64,000 nucleotides of DNA from Pacificimonas sp963710205 (GCA_963710205.1 CAVPZG010000005.1:186001-250000), one strand, 5' to 3'; shown: positions 1 to 8,990, counted from the first letter of the stretch. Numbers and translations: made by a program. Notes: generated by a model not told the origin, from the sequence alone.

Positions 1-1216
1 GGGTGCGGCCCTTGCGGCCCGTGTCCTTCAGCGCCGCGGTCCACCGCTTCCAGATGTCGTCCGACCAGTCGAGTTCCGCCAGCAGGTCGGCTGCCCTGCC
101 GAGAAACGCGCGATCCTCTTCGGCCACCGGGCCCGTCACTGGACCTTCGACCATCCGCCAGAGGGTTTCAGCCTCCGCGACGGTCGTCAGATTGGGCCGG
201 ATGACCTGCCATGCCGCAGCGTCGATCGCGTCCGGCAGGCGGTCAGCGACATCCTCCCAGGCAAGCTGATGCACGATCTTCGCATTGAGCCCGGCGAGGT
301 CGGCGGGATCGAAGCGCGCGGCGGCGCGGCTGAACTGCGCGAAGTCGAAACCGGCGACCAGCGCATCCAGCGAGGTGACCGGCTCCACGGGCTGCGACGT
401 GCCGATGCGGGCGAGGAGGGCGGCGATGGTGACGGGCTCGATATCGTCCGCGCGAAAGGCGTCCAGGTCGAGCGATCCGGCACGTTTCGACAATTTGCCG
501 CCCTCCGCGCCGGTCAGCAGGCTGATGTGCGCGAAGGCGGGCGGCTGCGCCCCCAGCGCGGCGAACATCTGCAGCTGCACGCCGCTGTTCGTGACATGGT
601 CCTCTCCGCGCACGACATGGGTGATGCCCATGTCGATATCGTCGATGACGCTGGGCAGCATATAGAGCCAGGAGCCATCGGCGCGGCGGATCACGGGATC
701 GCTGAGCGAGGCGGGGTCGATATGGGCATCGCCGCGCACCAGGTCCTGCCAGTGGATGGGTTTTCCCGTGTCGAGTTTGAAGCGCCAGTGCGGGGCGACG
801 CCGTCAGCCCTGTAGCGCGCATGGTCCGCCTCTGTCAGGTCCAGCGCGGCGCGGTCATAGACGGGGGGGCGGCCGCCGGACATCTGCACCTTTCGCTTGA
901 GGTCCAGCTCTTCCGCGGTTTCATAGGCGGCGTAGATATGGCCGGATGCGCGCAGCCGGTTGAAGTCCGCCTCGTAAAGTGCCGAACGGTCCGACTGTCT
1001 GACTTCGCCATCCGGCGTCATGCCAAGCCAGTCCAGATCGTTGCGGATGGAACCGGCGAAGGCCTCGGTCGAGCGCGCCGCATCGGTATCGTCCAGCCGA
1101 AGCAGGAAGCGCCCGCCATGCTTTCGTGCGAACAGCCAGTTGACGAGCGCGGTGCGGACATTGCCGACATGAAGGCGGCCCGTGGGGCTGGGTGCGAAGC
1201 GGGTGGTGACGGTCAT
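1..1216 (-). CDS. gltX: Glutamate--tRNA ligase (3' end outside window)
   Basis: Class I aminoacyl-tRNA synthetase that charges tRNA with glutamate in the cytoplasm. About 405 N-terminal residues are visible; the C-terminus lies beyond the window start. The N-terminus reads MTVTTRFAPSPTGRLHVGN, with the HIGH-type motif as HVGN at residues 16-19, and the KMSKS-type loop is KLSKR at about 241-245. The start is the ATG at 1216-1214. Alphaproteobacteria often carry two GltX paralogues, one of which may mischarge tRNA-Gln for GatCAB; the gatCAB genes downstream fit that scheme, but which paralogue this is cannot be decided here. The long plus-strand frame opposite is a shadow. Confidence 0.95.
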   Translation of the reverse strand, partial: MTVTTRFAPSPTGRLHVGNVRTALVNWLFARKHGGRFLLRLDDTDAARSTEAFAGSIRNDLDWLGMTPDGEVRQSDRSALYEADFNRLRASGHIYAAYETAEELDLKRKVQMSGGRPPVYDRAALDLTEADHARYRADGVAPHWRFKLDTGKPIHWQDLVRGDAHIDPASLSDPVIRRADGSWLYMLPSVIDDIDMGITHVVRGEDHVTNSGVQLQMFAALGAQPPAFAHISLLTGAEGGKLSKRAGSLDLDAFRADDIEPVTIAALLARIGTSQPVEPVTSLDALVAGFDFAQFSRAAARFDPADLAGLNAKIVHQLAWEDVADRLPDAIDAAAWQVIRPNLTTVAEAETLWRMVEGPVTGPVAEEDRAFLGRAADLLAELDWSDDIWKRWTAALKDTGRKGRT

Positions 1217-1226
1217 GGCAGTGCGT

Positions 1227-1580
1227 CTAGCGGTCCCCGAAGAAACTCTCCACCTCGCTTGCCGGTCGGCAGAGTTTCGCGCGGGCCGTGTCGATGACCA
1301 CAGGCCGGTTGATGAGGATGGGATGTGCCGCCATCGCGTCCAGGATCTTCTCCTGGTCGCCCGACCCGCGCAGACCGAGTTCCTCCGCCAGCGTTTCCTT
1401 CGCGCGAAGCAGGTCGCTGGGCTGCATGTCGCCCTTTTTCAGGACGTCGGAGATTTCGGCGCGTGTGGGCGGCTGCTTCAGATATTCGCGCAGCTCATAG
1501 GCGATGTCGTTCTCGTCGAGCCAGGCGCGGACATTGCGCGCGGTGCCGCAGCGCGGATTGAACCACAGGGTAACGGACAT
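1227..1580 (-). CDS. arsC: Arsenate reductase, R773-type ArsC
   Basis: A 117-residue thioredoxin-fold protein of the glutaredoxin-dependent ArsC family, which reduces arsenate to arsenite. The nucleophile would be Cys11 in FNPRCGTARN, and the family signature HPILINRPVV followed by LCRP is intact near residues 83-105. The ATG at 1580-1578 is preferred over an upstream in-frame ATG because GGAAAGGA lies just before it and family members begin at this point. It lies 10 bp upstream of gltX on the same strand. No arsenite pump or ArsR is nearby, so it may be a solitary or housekeeping copy of the ArsC/Spx-like family rather than part of an ars operon. Confidence 0.88.
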   Translation of the reverse strand: MSVTLWFNPRCGTARNVRAWLDENDIAYELREYLKQPPTRAEISDVLKKGDMQPSDLLRAKETLAEELGLRGSGDQEKILDAMAAHPILINRPVVIDTARAKLCRPASEVESFFGDR

Positions 1581-1644
1581 ATAGCATTTCCTTTCCGGGG
1601 ACGGTGCCTCTATCCCAGCGGGGCTGAGGAGGGAAAGCCGCCAT

Positions 1645-2247
1645 ATGAGCGCAAGATCGTCACCTGCCGCCCTTCGCAACCGCGGGGTGATCGCGGACGT
1701 GCTGGCGGACATTCTGCCCGCTGGCGGTCTGGTGCTGATGATTGCCGAAGGGAGCGGCGAACACGCGGTGCATTTCGCGGAGCGGTTCCCGGCGCTGGAC
1801 TGGCAGCCGACCGATCCGGACCCGGAGGCGCTGGCCTCGATCGCCCATTACCGCGCGGCGGCGACTCTGCCGAACCTGCGTCCGCCCCTGCGGCTGGATG
1901 CCAGCGCGGCGGGGTGGCCCGTGCGGAAGGCGGATGCCGTCCTTTGCATCAACATGGTCCATATCTCGCCCTGGTCCGCGACCGAGGGCCTGATGCGCGG
2001 GGCGGCAGCGGTACTGCCCAGCGGCGGATCGCTGTTTCTCTATGGTCCCTATCTGCAGAGCGACGTCGAGACCGCCGCCTCCAACCTCGCGTTTGACGAG
2101 AGCCTGCGCGCGCGCAATCCGGCCTGGGGACTGCGGCGGCTGGACGACGTCACCGCGCTGGCGAAGCGGAATGGCTTGACGCTGGAAAAGGTGACTGCGA
2201 TGCCCGCAAACAATCTGTCACTGGCTTTCCGGAGAGGCGGGAATTGA
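1645..2247 (+). CDS. DUF938 family class I SAM-dependent methyltransferase-like protein
   Basis: A 200-residue protein with a Rossmann-type SAM-binding core: the glycine motif region MIAEGSGEHAVHFAERFP at about 32-49, an acidic strand end (DWQPTDPDP), and a motif IV-like stretch DAVLCINMVHISPW near residue 105. This matches the DUF938 family, whose substrate is unknown. The gene is divergent from arsC. It ends about 60 bp before the ATP-grasp gene, so it may share a promoter region with, or read into, the Anbu operon, but no functional link is evident. Confidence 0.82.
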   Translation: MSARSSPAALRNRGVIADVLADILPAGGLVLMIAEGSGEHAVHFAERFPALDWQPTDPDPEALASIAHYRAAATLPNLRPPLRLDASAAGWPVRKADAVLCINMVHISPWSATEGLMRGAAAVLPSGGSLFLYGPYLQSDVETAASNLAFDESLRARNPAWGLRRLDDVTALAKRNGLTLEKVTAMPANNLSLAFRRGGN

Positions 2248-2308
2248 CCCATATGATTTATGTTGCAGTGCAGCGGAACTTATATCGGTCTCGTACCTTG
2301 TTTAACGG

Positions 2309-3742
2309 ATGACGGGGACGAATTCATTCAGCGAAATGTATGGCAGCGGCGGCGCCGACGGCGATGTGCGCCCGCCCTATGTGCAGCTGCAGAAGTGGCT
2401 GAAGGAGGTTCCGGTCGCGGAACTTGCCAAGCGCCACGGCGCTGCGGAACTGGCCTTTCGCAAGCTCGGGATCACGTTCGCGGTCTACGGCGACGACGAG
2501 GGCGATGAGAAGATCATTCCCTTCGACGTGCTGCCGCGCATCGTCGCCGCCGACGAATTCGCAGCGCTTGAAACGGGCATCGTCCAGCGCATCGACGCGC
2601 TGCAGATGTTCCTTGCCGACATCTATGGGCCGCGCGAGATCCTGAAGGCGGGCATCATTCCCGAGGCACTGGTCCTCGCCAACCCGCAGTTCCAGCCCGC
2701 GATGACGCAGATCAAGCCGCCGGGCGGCATTTATTCGCACATCAGCGGCATCGACATGGTGCGGACCGCCGAGGATTTTTACGTGCTGGAAGACAATCTG
2801 CGCACGCCGTCCGGCGTGGCGTACATGCTGGAGAACCGGGAGGCGATGCTGCGGCTGTTCCCGACGCTGTTCCAGGAACACAGTGTGCGCCCCGTCGAAA
2901 CCTATATCGACTTTCTGCAGGACATGATGCGCGACGTCGCGCCGAAAAGTGCGCGCGGCAATATCAATGGCGTCATCCTGACGCCGGGTTCGCTCAACAG
3001 CGCCTATTACGAGCACAGCTTTCTGGCCGACAGGCTGGGCATCGAGCTGGTTGAAGGCAGCGATCTCTTCGTGGAAAACCGTGTCGTCTACATGCGGACG
3101 ACCGAAGGTCCGGAGCGTGTCGATGTGATCTATCGCCGGATCGACGACGATTATCTGGACCCGCTCGCGTTCCGGCCCGATTCCATTCTTGGCATTGCGG
3201 GCCTGATGGACGCCTATGAGGCGGAGAATGTCACGGTGGTGAACGCCCCCGGCACGGGCGTTGCCGACGACAAGGCCATATATAGCTATGTGCCGGAAAT
3301 CGTGGAGTTTTACTCCGGAAAGTCGGCAACGCTCAAAAATGTCGAAACCTATCGCTGCCGGGAGCCGGAGGCGCTGAAATACACGCTCGAGAACCTGTCC
3401 GAACTGGTCGTGAAACGCGTCGATGCGTCTGGCGGTTACGGCATGCTGATCGGGCCTGCCGCGACCAAGGCGGAAATCGAAGAATTTGCCCTGCGTATCA
3501 AGGACGATCCGGACGGCTATATCGCGCAGCCGACACTGGCGCTGTCCACATGTCCGACCGTCATCGGCGACCGGATTGCCGAGCGGCATGTCGATCTGCG
3601 CGCCTTTGTGGTGTCCAGTCCGACGGCGACGAAGGTCGTTCCGGGCGGCCTGAGCCGGGTCGCGCTGAAAGAAGGCTCGCTGGTCGTGAACAGCAGCCAG
3701 GGCGGCGGCACCAAGGATAGCTGGGTGCTTTCAGATGCTTAG
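2309..3742 (+). CDS. Circularly permuted ATP-grasp protein (DUF404/DUF407)
   Basis: A 477-residue protein of the circularly permuted ATP-grasp family, whose known relatives are inferred to form amide or peptide bonds using ATP. Recognisable family segments are FYVLEDNLRTPSGVAYMLEN near 150-170, VDVIYRRIDDDYLDPL near 270-285, and the nucleotide-binding stretch LVVKRVDASGGYGMLIGP near 365-382. It is the first gene of an operon with alpha-E, transglutaminase and Anbu genes, and overlaps the alpha-E gene by 8 bp. Two starts are possible: ATG 2309 and an in-frame ATG at 2336. Neither has a strong Shine-Dalgarno. Its acceptor substrate is unknown. Confidence 0.9.
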   Translation: MTGTNSFSEMYGSGGADGDVRPPYVQLQKWLKEVPVAELAKRHGAAELAFRKLGITFAVYGDDEGDEKIIPFDVLPRIVAADEFAALETGIVQRIDALQMFLADIYGPREILKAGIIPEALVLANPQFQPAMTQIKPPGGIYSHISGIDMVRTAEDFYVLEDNLRTPSGVAYMLENREAMLRLFPTLFQEHSVRPVETYIDFLQDMMRDVAPKSARGNINGVILTPGSLNSAYYEHSFLADRLGIELVEGSDLFVENRVVYMRTTEGPERVDVIYRRIDDDYLDPLAFRPDSILGIAGLMDAYEAENVTVVNAPGTGVADDKAIYSYVPEIVEFYSGKSATLKNVETYRCREPEALKYTLENLSELVVKRVDASGGYGMLIGPAATKAEIEEFALRIKDDPDGYIAQPTLALSTCPTVIGDRIAERHVDLRAFVVSSPTATKVVPGGLSRVALKEGSLVVNSSQGGGTKDSWVLSDA

Positions 3743-4670
3743 TCGTACCGCATCCGCCCTGTTCTGGCTGGGACGCCATGTCGAGCGCGCCGACTTCCTG
3801 GCGCGTCTGATCGAGGCGGCGTACCGCTTCGAATCGCTGCCGCAGCCTGACAAGAACTCCGGCTGGTCGAGCGCGGTGAAATCGTCCGGCACCGGCAGCC
3901 TGTTCGAAGAGAAGAACATTCCGCCCAACCGCGAAGCGGTGACGGACTTCCTGGCGCTCGATCCCGATAATCCGAGCTCCATTCGCTGCTGCGTCATGAA
4001 GGCGCGCAACGATGCCCGCATCGTTCGCACGGCGCTGACACGCGAAGTTTTCGAGACGCTGAACCAGGGCTATATAGAAATGTCGGAGCGCATTCGCGCC
4101 GTGGACCGGCCGCTCGATATGGCGGCGCTGGTGGACCGCGTGAAGCAGGAGGTGCGCCATTTCGAGGGCGCGATCTGGCGGACGCTGGTCCGGGGCGAGA
4201 ATTTCTGGTTCCTGCGGCTGGGAACCGTGATTGAACGGGCCGACAATACGGCGCGGCTTCTTGACGTCAAATATCACACGCTTCTTCCCGAAGGCGAGGA
4301 TGTCGGCGGCGCGCTGGATCAGGCGCAGTGGACCGCCGTACTTCGCTCGGTCAGTGCCGTCACTGCCTATCGCCACATCTACCGCGACAATCTGAAGCCG
4401 TGGAATATCGCAGACCTTCTGATTCTGCGTGAGGACATGCCGCGAAGCCTGTCGCACTGCATGGACGTGGCCAACGAATATCTGCAGGATCTGCGCGCCG
4501 CGCACGGCCGCGTCGGCCCCGCCGACCGTCTGGTGAAACGCATGACCGACAAGTTCAAGCGCACCGACGTCGATGCCATCTACAAGGGCGGGCTGCACGA
4601 ATTCCTGCAGGAATTCATTTCGGACAACAACAAGTTGAGCCGTGAAATTGCGGAGCAGTTTTCCTTCTGA
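3735..4670 (+). CDS. Alpha-E domain protein (DUF403)
   Basis: A 311-residue, largely helical protein of the alpha-E superfamily, which almost always travels with circularly permuted ATP-grasp genes. The N-terminus MLSRTASALFWLGRHVERAD is the family signature, and conserved acidic/arginine segments recur (RIRAVDRPLDMAALVDRVK; GTVIERADNTARLLDVKYH). No enzymatic activity is established for the family; a partner role with the ATP-grasp enzyme is inferred from gene order. It overlaps the ATP-grasp gene by 8 bp, and its TGA shares a base with the next ATG (TGATG), which points to translational coupling. Confidence 0.9.
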   Translation: MLSRTASALFWLGRHVERADFLARLIEAAYRFESLPQPDKNSGWSSAVKSSGTGSLFEEKNIPPNREAVTDFLALDPDNPSSIRCCVMKARNDARIVRTALTREVFETLNQGYIEMSERIRAVDRPLDMAALVDRVKQEVRHFEGAIWRTLVRGENFWFLRLGTVIERADNTARLLDVKYHTLLPEGEDVGGALDQAQWTAVLRSVSAVTAYRHIYRDNLKPWNIADLLILREDMPRSLSHCMDVANEYLQDLRAAHGRVGPADRLVKRMTDKFKRTDVDAIYKGGLHEFLQEFISDNNKLSREIAEQFSF

Positions 4671-5533
4671 TGCGTATCACCGTCAAACATGAAACCATTT
4701 ACCGCTACGAGACGCAGCCCAAGCGCGTCATGCAGCTTTTGAGGCTGACGCCCGACAGCTTTGAGGGACAGGAGGTCGGTGACTGGTCGATCGACCTGAA
4801 CTGCGACGCCGCCCTGCGGCAGAAACGCGATCCGCATGGCAATATCGTGCACATGCTGACTGTGGACGATGTTCCTGAAGAATTGATCATCACCGCTGGC
4901 GGCGTCGTCGATTGCGAAGCCAATGGCGGCATCATTGCCGGTGCCTCCGACCCGTTGCCGCCGATGACCTATTTGCAGACGACCGAACTCACGAAGGCCA
5001 ATGCCGAGATCGCCGAGTTTGCGCGCGAGGCGGTTGGCGACACGGTTGCCCCTCTGGCGCGTGCCCATGCGCTTCTGGGGGCGATCTTCACCCGCATGGA
5101 TTTCCAGCCGGGCGCGACCGATGTCACGACGACGGCGATCGAGGCGTTCAAATCCAAATCCGGCGTCTGCCAGGACCTGTCGCACCTGTTCTGCGCGGCC
5201 GCAAGATCGCTCAACATTCCGGCGCGTTACGTTTCCGGGCATCTGTTCCGGCAGGATGGCCAGAACGATCAGGAGGCATCGCACGCCTGGTCGGAGGCCT
5301 GGATCGAGGACCTGGGCTGGGTGAGCTTTGACCCGGCGCACGGCATTTCCACCGACGAGCATTATGTCCGCATCGCGGTCGGTATGGATTACCGGCAGGC
5401 CGCGCCCATGGTGGGAACGCGTACGGGCGGCGGTTTCGAAACGCTGAACGTCACGGCGCAGACCTCCGCGAAGCCATTAAGGCAGTCGCAGAATCAATCG
5501 ATGGGCAATATGAGTCAGTCGCAGCAACAGTAG
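4670..5533 (+). CDS. Transglutaminase-like cysteine protease
   Basis: A 287-residue protein with an N-terminal beta-domain of bacterial transglutaminase-like proteins and a transglutaminase core. The catalytic triad is readable as Cys167 (SGVCQDLSH), His205 (ASHAWSEAW) and Asp221 (VSFDPAHG). Such proteins act as peptidases or amide-exchange enzymes. There is no signal peptide, so it should be cytoplasmic like its operon partners. It is the third gene of the ATP-grasp/alpha-E/Anbu operon. The last 25 residues are Gln/Ser/Asn-rich and low in complexity. A role in cleaving or remodelling a ligated peptide is inferred from context only. Confidence 0.9.
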   Translation: MRITVKHETIYRYETQPKRVMQLLRLTPDSFEGQEVGDWSIDLNCDAALRQKRDPHGNIVHMLTVDDVPEELIITAGGVVDCEANGGIIAGASDPLPPMTYLQTTELTKANAEIAEFAREAVGDTVAPLARAHALLGAIFTRMDFQPGATDVTTTAIEAFKSKSGVCQDLSHLFCAAARSLNIPARYVSGHLFRQDGQNDQEASHAWSEAWIEDLGWVSFDPAHGISTDEHYVRIAVGMDYRQAAPMVGTRTGGGFETLNVTAQTSAKPLRQSQNQSMGNMSQSQQQ

Positions 5534-5547
5534 TGCAGGGCGGTTAG

Positions 5548-6414
5548 ATGACTTATTGCGTGGGGATGCGGGTCGCGGCGGGGCTCGTCATGATGGCCGA
5601 CAGCCGGACGAATGCGGGCGTCGACAATATTTCCGTTTATCGCAAATTGCATATTTACGACCGGCCGGACCGGTTTGTCGCCATCTGCACGGCGGGCAGT
5701 CTTTCCGTGACGCAGGCCGCGCTTCTGCGTCTGGACGAAGGCCTGGAAATGCAGGGCGAGGAAGACCGCGCGACCATCGACAATCAGCCCAGCATTTTCC
5801 GCATCACGCAGTTGGTCGGCCAGGCGCTGCATCGTAGCCGCGCTGACGTTCGCGACGCCCTGAAAAAGGACGGCATCAGGTCCGGAGCGTCGATGCTGAT
5901 CGGTGGCCGTGTCGGCAACGAACCGCTGAAACTGTTCCGTATTTACGATGCCGGAAACGCCATCGAATGCCGTCCGGAAAACCCGTTTCTGCAAATCGGC
6001 GAGATCAAATATGGCAAGCCGATCCTCGACCGTGCGCTCAGCTATGACACGCGCATGAACGAGGCGGCAAAAATCGGTCTGATCAGCTTCGATTCCACCA
6101 TGCGATCAAATCTCGCCGTCGGCCTGCCTATCGACATGGTCATGTTGCGCGATGATTCCGGCTCCAAGGCCGTGGAGCACACCATCGAGGAAAATGACCG
6201 CTATTTCACGCGGCTATCGAAAACATGGTCCAACAAGCTGCGCCACGCCACAGCGTCGATACAGCGACCGGACTTCATTCCCGTCCGTGCCGACGGGAGT
6301 GACGGAGAGGCCAAGCCGAAGCGTGTGCGCCGTGCCGTCGGCTCTCCGCAGGCCGGCGATATCGAGGATCTGCGTTCAGACGAGCCGCGCGTCGATGGCC
6401 AGCAGGAAGCCTGA
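5548..6414 (+). CDS. Anbu-type (ancestral beta subunit) proteasome-like protease
   Basis: A 288-residue Ntn-hydrolase resembling proteasome beta subunits. Removing the initiator Met exposes Thr as the expected nucleophile (MTYCVGMRVAAG). The partner residues fall where Anbu proteins have them: Asp (MMADSRT) at mature position 17 and Lys (YRKLHIY) at mature position 32. Known Anbu proteins form open ring or helical assemblies, and substrates are not established. The last 45 or so residues are charged and probably disordered, making this longer than a minimal Anbu core. It sits 14 bp after the transglutaminase gene and overlaps the GNAT gene, so it is fourth in a tight operon. HslV is the main alternative, but operon context and N-terminus favour Anbu. 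Confidence 0.9.
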   Translation: MTYCVGMRVAAGLVMMADSRTNAGVDNISVYRKLHIYDRPDRFVAICTAGSLSVTQAALLRLDEGLEMQGEEDRATIDNQPSIFRITQLVGQALHRSRADVRDALKKDGIRSGASMLIGGRVGNEPLKLFRIYDAGNAIECRPENPFLQIGEIKYGKPILDRALSYDTRMNEAAKIGLISFDSTMRSNLAVGLPIDMVMLRDDSGSKAVEHTIEENDRYFTRLSKTWSNKLRHATASIQRPDFIPVRADGSDGEAKPKRVRRAVGSPQAGDIEDLRSDEPRVDGQQEA

Positions 6415-6931
6415 TCCGGCCATCGTTCCGGTCCTGAGGACCGAACGCCTGATGCTGCGCGGTCTCCGCGCCGATGACCGGGCAGCATTCGATTCGATGC
6501 ACGCGGGACCCAATTTCCACCGCTTTCTTGGCCGCCATCGTCGCAGCCCGTCGGAAAACTGGATCCGCGCCCTTGCCTGGACGGGCCTGTGGGCTGTGGA
6601 GGGCATGGGAAGCTGGGCCGTCGAGGATGCGGACGGTTTCGTCGGCAATGTGGTCCTCGGCCATTTGCCGCGTGAGCTAAATCCGCCGCTGGGCAGGCCG
6701 GAGGCCGGCTGGGTCTTCGCCGAGACCGCATGGGGGCGGGGCTATGCCAGCGAAGCGGTCGGCGCGATGCTGGCCTGGGCCGACGGCCAGGCGATCGAGC
6801 GGACATGCTGCATCATCGAACCTGCCAATGCCGCCAGCATCCGCGTGGCGGAAAAGCACGGTTTCGCGTTCGACCGGACCGCCGACATGGACGGTCCGAT
6901 CAATATCTATTACCGGGCGCGCGGCGGCTGA
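6395..6931 (+). CDS. GNAT family N-acetyltransferase
   Basis: A 178-residue acetyltransferase of the RimJ/RimL-like GNAT group. It begins with RTERLMLRGLRADD, contains the acetyl-CoA loop WGRGYASEAVGAML near residues 117-130, and ends with the usual NAASIRVAEKHGF segment. The ATG at 6395 is chosen because it gives a family-length N-terminus; it overlaps the end of the Anbu gene by 20 bp. The frame remains open upstream to 6152, but that part is a shadow of the Anbu gene. Its stop abuts the convergent S9 peptidase stop. The substrate is unknown; co-transcription with the Anbu group is likely from the overlap. Confidence 0.85.
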   Translation: MASRKPDPAIVPVLRTERLMLRGLRADDRAAFDSMHAGPNFHRFLGRHRRSPSENWIRALAWTGLWAVEGMGSWAVEDADGFVGNVVLGHLPRELNPPLGRPEAGWVFAETAWGRGYASEAVGAMLAWADGQAIERTCCIIEPANAASIRVAEKHGFAFDRTADMDGPINIYYRARGG

Positions 6932-6934
6932 CCG

Positions 6935-8905
6935 CTATTTCGCGTTCGTATCCAGGAACGCGCCGATTTTGGTCAGCATGTCGGTGCGGGCCTTGCTGGA
7001 ACGCAGACTGTGCTCCAGATTTTCATATTCGGTGTAAGAGACCGCCTTGTTCGCATTTTCGAGTGCGTTTTCCATGCGGCGGGCGTGGCTCACGTCGACA
7101 TTGAGATCCTTGTCGCCGTGAAACATCAGAACGGGCGCCTGGATCATGGCCGCGCGGCGGCGAGGGGAGCCCGCCTCGATATGCGGACCATTCCCGACCT
7201 GCGCGGCGACGAGCCGGAAGTTGGTGAAACCGCGCGCGTCATCCTTCAGCTGGCCAAGGTCGGTGACGGGAGCGATCGCCACCACAGCCTTGTAAAGGTC
7301 AGGGTCGACGGTCGCCGCCTGCAAAGCGGCATAGCCGCCGTAGGACCAGCCGAGGATAGCGGTTTTGTCCGCGTCGGCGAGGCCCGACGAGATCGCCCAG
7401 CGTGCGCCGGCGTTGATGTCGTCGATGGACGTCTGCCAGGCCCGAAAGGCGTTCTCGCCAAGCCAGCTTGCGCCGAAACCTGACGACCCGCGATAATTTG
7501 GCTGAAGCACGGCATAGCCATCGGCGGCAAGTGCCTGTGCGAGCCAGTCGAAGCCCCACGTATCGCGCGCCGACGGGCCGCCATGGGGAAGAACGACGAT
7601 GGGCAATCCCTTGGCGTTCTCCTGCTGTCCCGCCGGAAGCGTCAGATAGCCGGGAATACGCGTACCATCACTGGCCGGATAGGAAATCGGCGTGACCTTG
7701 GCGAGGACGGTATCGCTGAGCACGGGGCGCGTCGTGCTCATCAGGATCAGCTGTTTAGTGGTCTTGTCATAGATGTAATAGCTTTCCGGGCTGTCGTCGG
7801 ACGCCGCGACCAGCAATATGCGGTTCCCGTCGAGGCTGTCCTCGATCAGCGAAACGTCCAGGTCTCCGCCAAGCGCGGCTTCGAGGCCCTTGCCCAGTGC
7901 TTCCAGTTCTGGATCGAAAAATTCGATGTGATCATAGTCTTCGGTCCACGAGACGCCGACGGGGCGGCGATTTCGGCCAAAGGTGACGAGGCCGTTCACA
8001 TCGACCTTGTCATGGGCGAACACGAGAACGGGCTGGCCGCTGCCATCCGCAGGCTGCCGGAACAGCGCCTGGCGTCCCTCATGCGGGCGCAGCGTGTAGA
8101 CCTCGCTGCCATCCTCGCTGAAGCCCTCGACGGATACAAAGCCGGGATCGCTGTTTTTCGTTTCCGCGATGGTGACCCAGTCGCGTGTGCCGACCGGATT
8201 GACCTTGTACCGGTAGCTGTCCTCCATCCGGCCCAGGGCGGACACGTCCCGCTGCAGGATCGCCCGGATGTTGCCGCGTCCGTCAGCGACGAAACTCTGC
8301 GCGTCCTGAAAGGGACGCTGTTCCATGGTCATCCGCCCGGAATAAATGTCGACTTTCTGAACGCTGAGCCCGTCTTCGGTCTTGGCCAACCTTGTGCCAA
8401 CCGTCCGTTCAGGAACAAGGTCAACCTCCATCAGCACATGTTTGGGATCGTCCGTCAGAATGTCGATGATATCACCGGAAAACTGATTGATGCGCAGCGA
8501 CCTGCTGGTGTTTCGCTGACCGAGCTCCGTGATATTCGAGCCATCCAGATTGAAGGCGACGATGCGGGTAAATCCGATCAGCTGCTGGCCGATATCCGCC
8601 TGACCGGACACGGTACATGAAAGGCGCTCGTGGTTCAGCCACTGGCAGTAGCGGAAATTGAGTTTCTCCCCGGAATTCAGAACCGGAGTCGTTTTTCCGG
8701 TTTCGACGTCGGCAACCTTCAGGATGGGAACGGAACCCGACATGTCGAGATAGCTGACATGTTTCCCGTCAGGAGCGATCCGCATGCTGGTGACGTCCGG
8801 CATCCGGCCAAATTTCTTGGCCCAGTCGGCGTCTGTCTGCGCGCTGGCCGGAGCCAGACCGCCAGCAAGGCAAAAAACGGCTGCGGCTAAACGAAATGAA
8901 CTCAC
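6935..8905 (-). CDS. S9 family (prolyl oligopeptidase-type) serine peptidase, secreted
   Basis: A 656-residue peptidase with a signal peptide (MSSFRLAAAVFCLAGGLAPASA, cleavage likely after residue 22), a beta-propeller-like N-terminal half and a C-terminal alpha/beta-hydrolase domain. The catalytic residues are readable: Ser521 in GWSYGGYAAL, Asp600 in MFHGDKDLNVD, and His632 in YENLEHSLR. The oxyanion region LPHGGPSARDTWGF is present near 440. This is the dipeptidyl/acylaminoacyl-peptidase-like S9 layout common in sphingomonads, likely periplasmic peptide degradation. The gene is monocistronic, convergent with the GNAT gene (3-bp gap) and divergent from rpsD. Confidence 0.9.
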   Translation of the reverse strand: MSSFRLAAAVFCLAGGLAPASAQTDADWAKKFGRMPDVTSMRIAPDGKHVSYLDMSGSVPILKVADVETGKTTPVLNSGEKLNFRYCQWLNHERLSCTVSGQADIGQQLIGFTRIVAFNLDGSNITELGQRNTSRSLRINQFSGDIIDILTDDPKHVLMEVDLVPERTVGTRLAKTEDGLSVQKVDIYSGRMTMEQRPFQDAQSFVADGRGNIRAILQRDVSALGRMEDSYRYKVNPVGTRDWVTIAETKNSDPGFVSVEGFSEDGSEVYTLRPHEGRQALFRQPADGSGQPVLVFAHDKVDVNGLVTFGRNRRPVGVSWTEDYDHIEFFDPELEALGKGLEAALGGDLDVSLIEDSLDGNRILLVAASDDSPESYYIYDKTTKQLILMSTTRPVLSDTVLAKVTPISYPASDGTRIPGYLTLPAGQQENAKGLPIVVLPHGGPSARDTWGFDWLAQALAADGYAVLQPNYRGSSGFGASWLGENAFRAWQTSIDDINAGARWAISSGLADADKTAILGWSYGGYAALQAATVDPDLYKAVVAIAPVTDLGQLKDDARGFTNFRLVAAQVGNGPHIEAGSPRRRAAMIQAPVLMFHGDKDLNVDVSHARRMENALENANKAVSYTEYENLEHSLRSSKARTDMLTKIGAFLDTNAK

Positions 8906-8962
8906 GATGCTAATCTCCCCTGTCGTGGGTCACATATCGCCCACCCGATTCCCAGGCAAGCT

Positions 8963-8990
8963 TGACTTCAGCGCATATCCGCTTATGTCG
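8963..8990 (+). promoter_or_regulatory. Possible sigma-70 promoter for rpsD
   Basis: TTGACT at 8963-8968 and TATGTC at 8985-8990 are separated by 16 bp in the 201-bp divergent region between the S9 peptidase and rpsD. The -10 match is weak, and other placements are possible. Confidence 0.3.

Noticed and set aside
269..1297. 342-codon plus-strand frame opposite gltX
   Set aside because: The minus strand reads as a clear glutamyl-tRNA synthetase.
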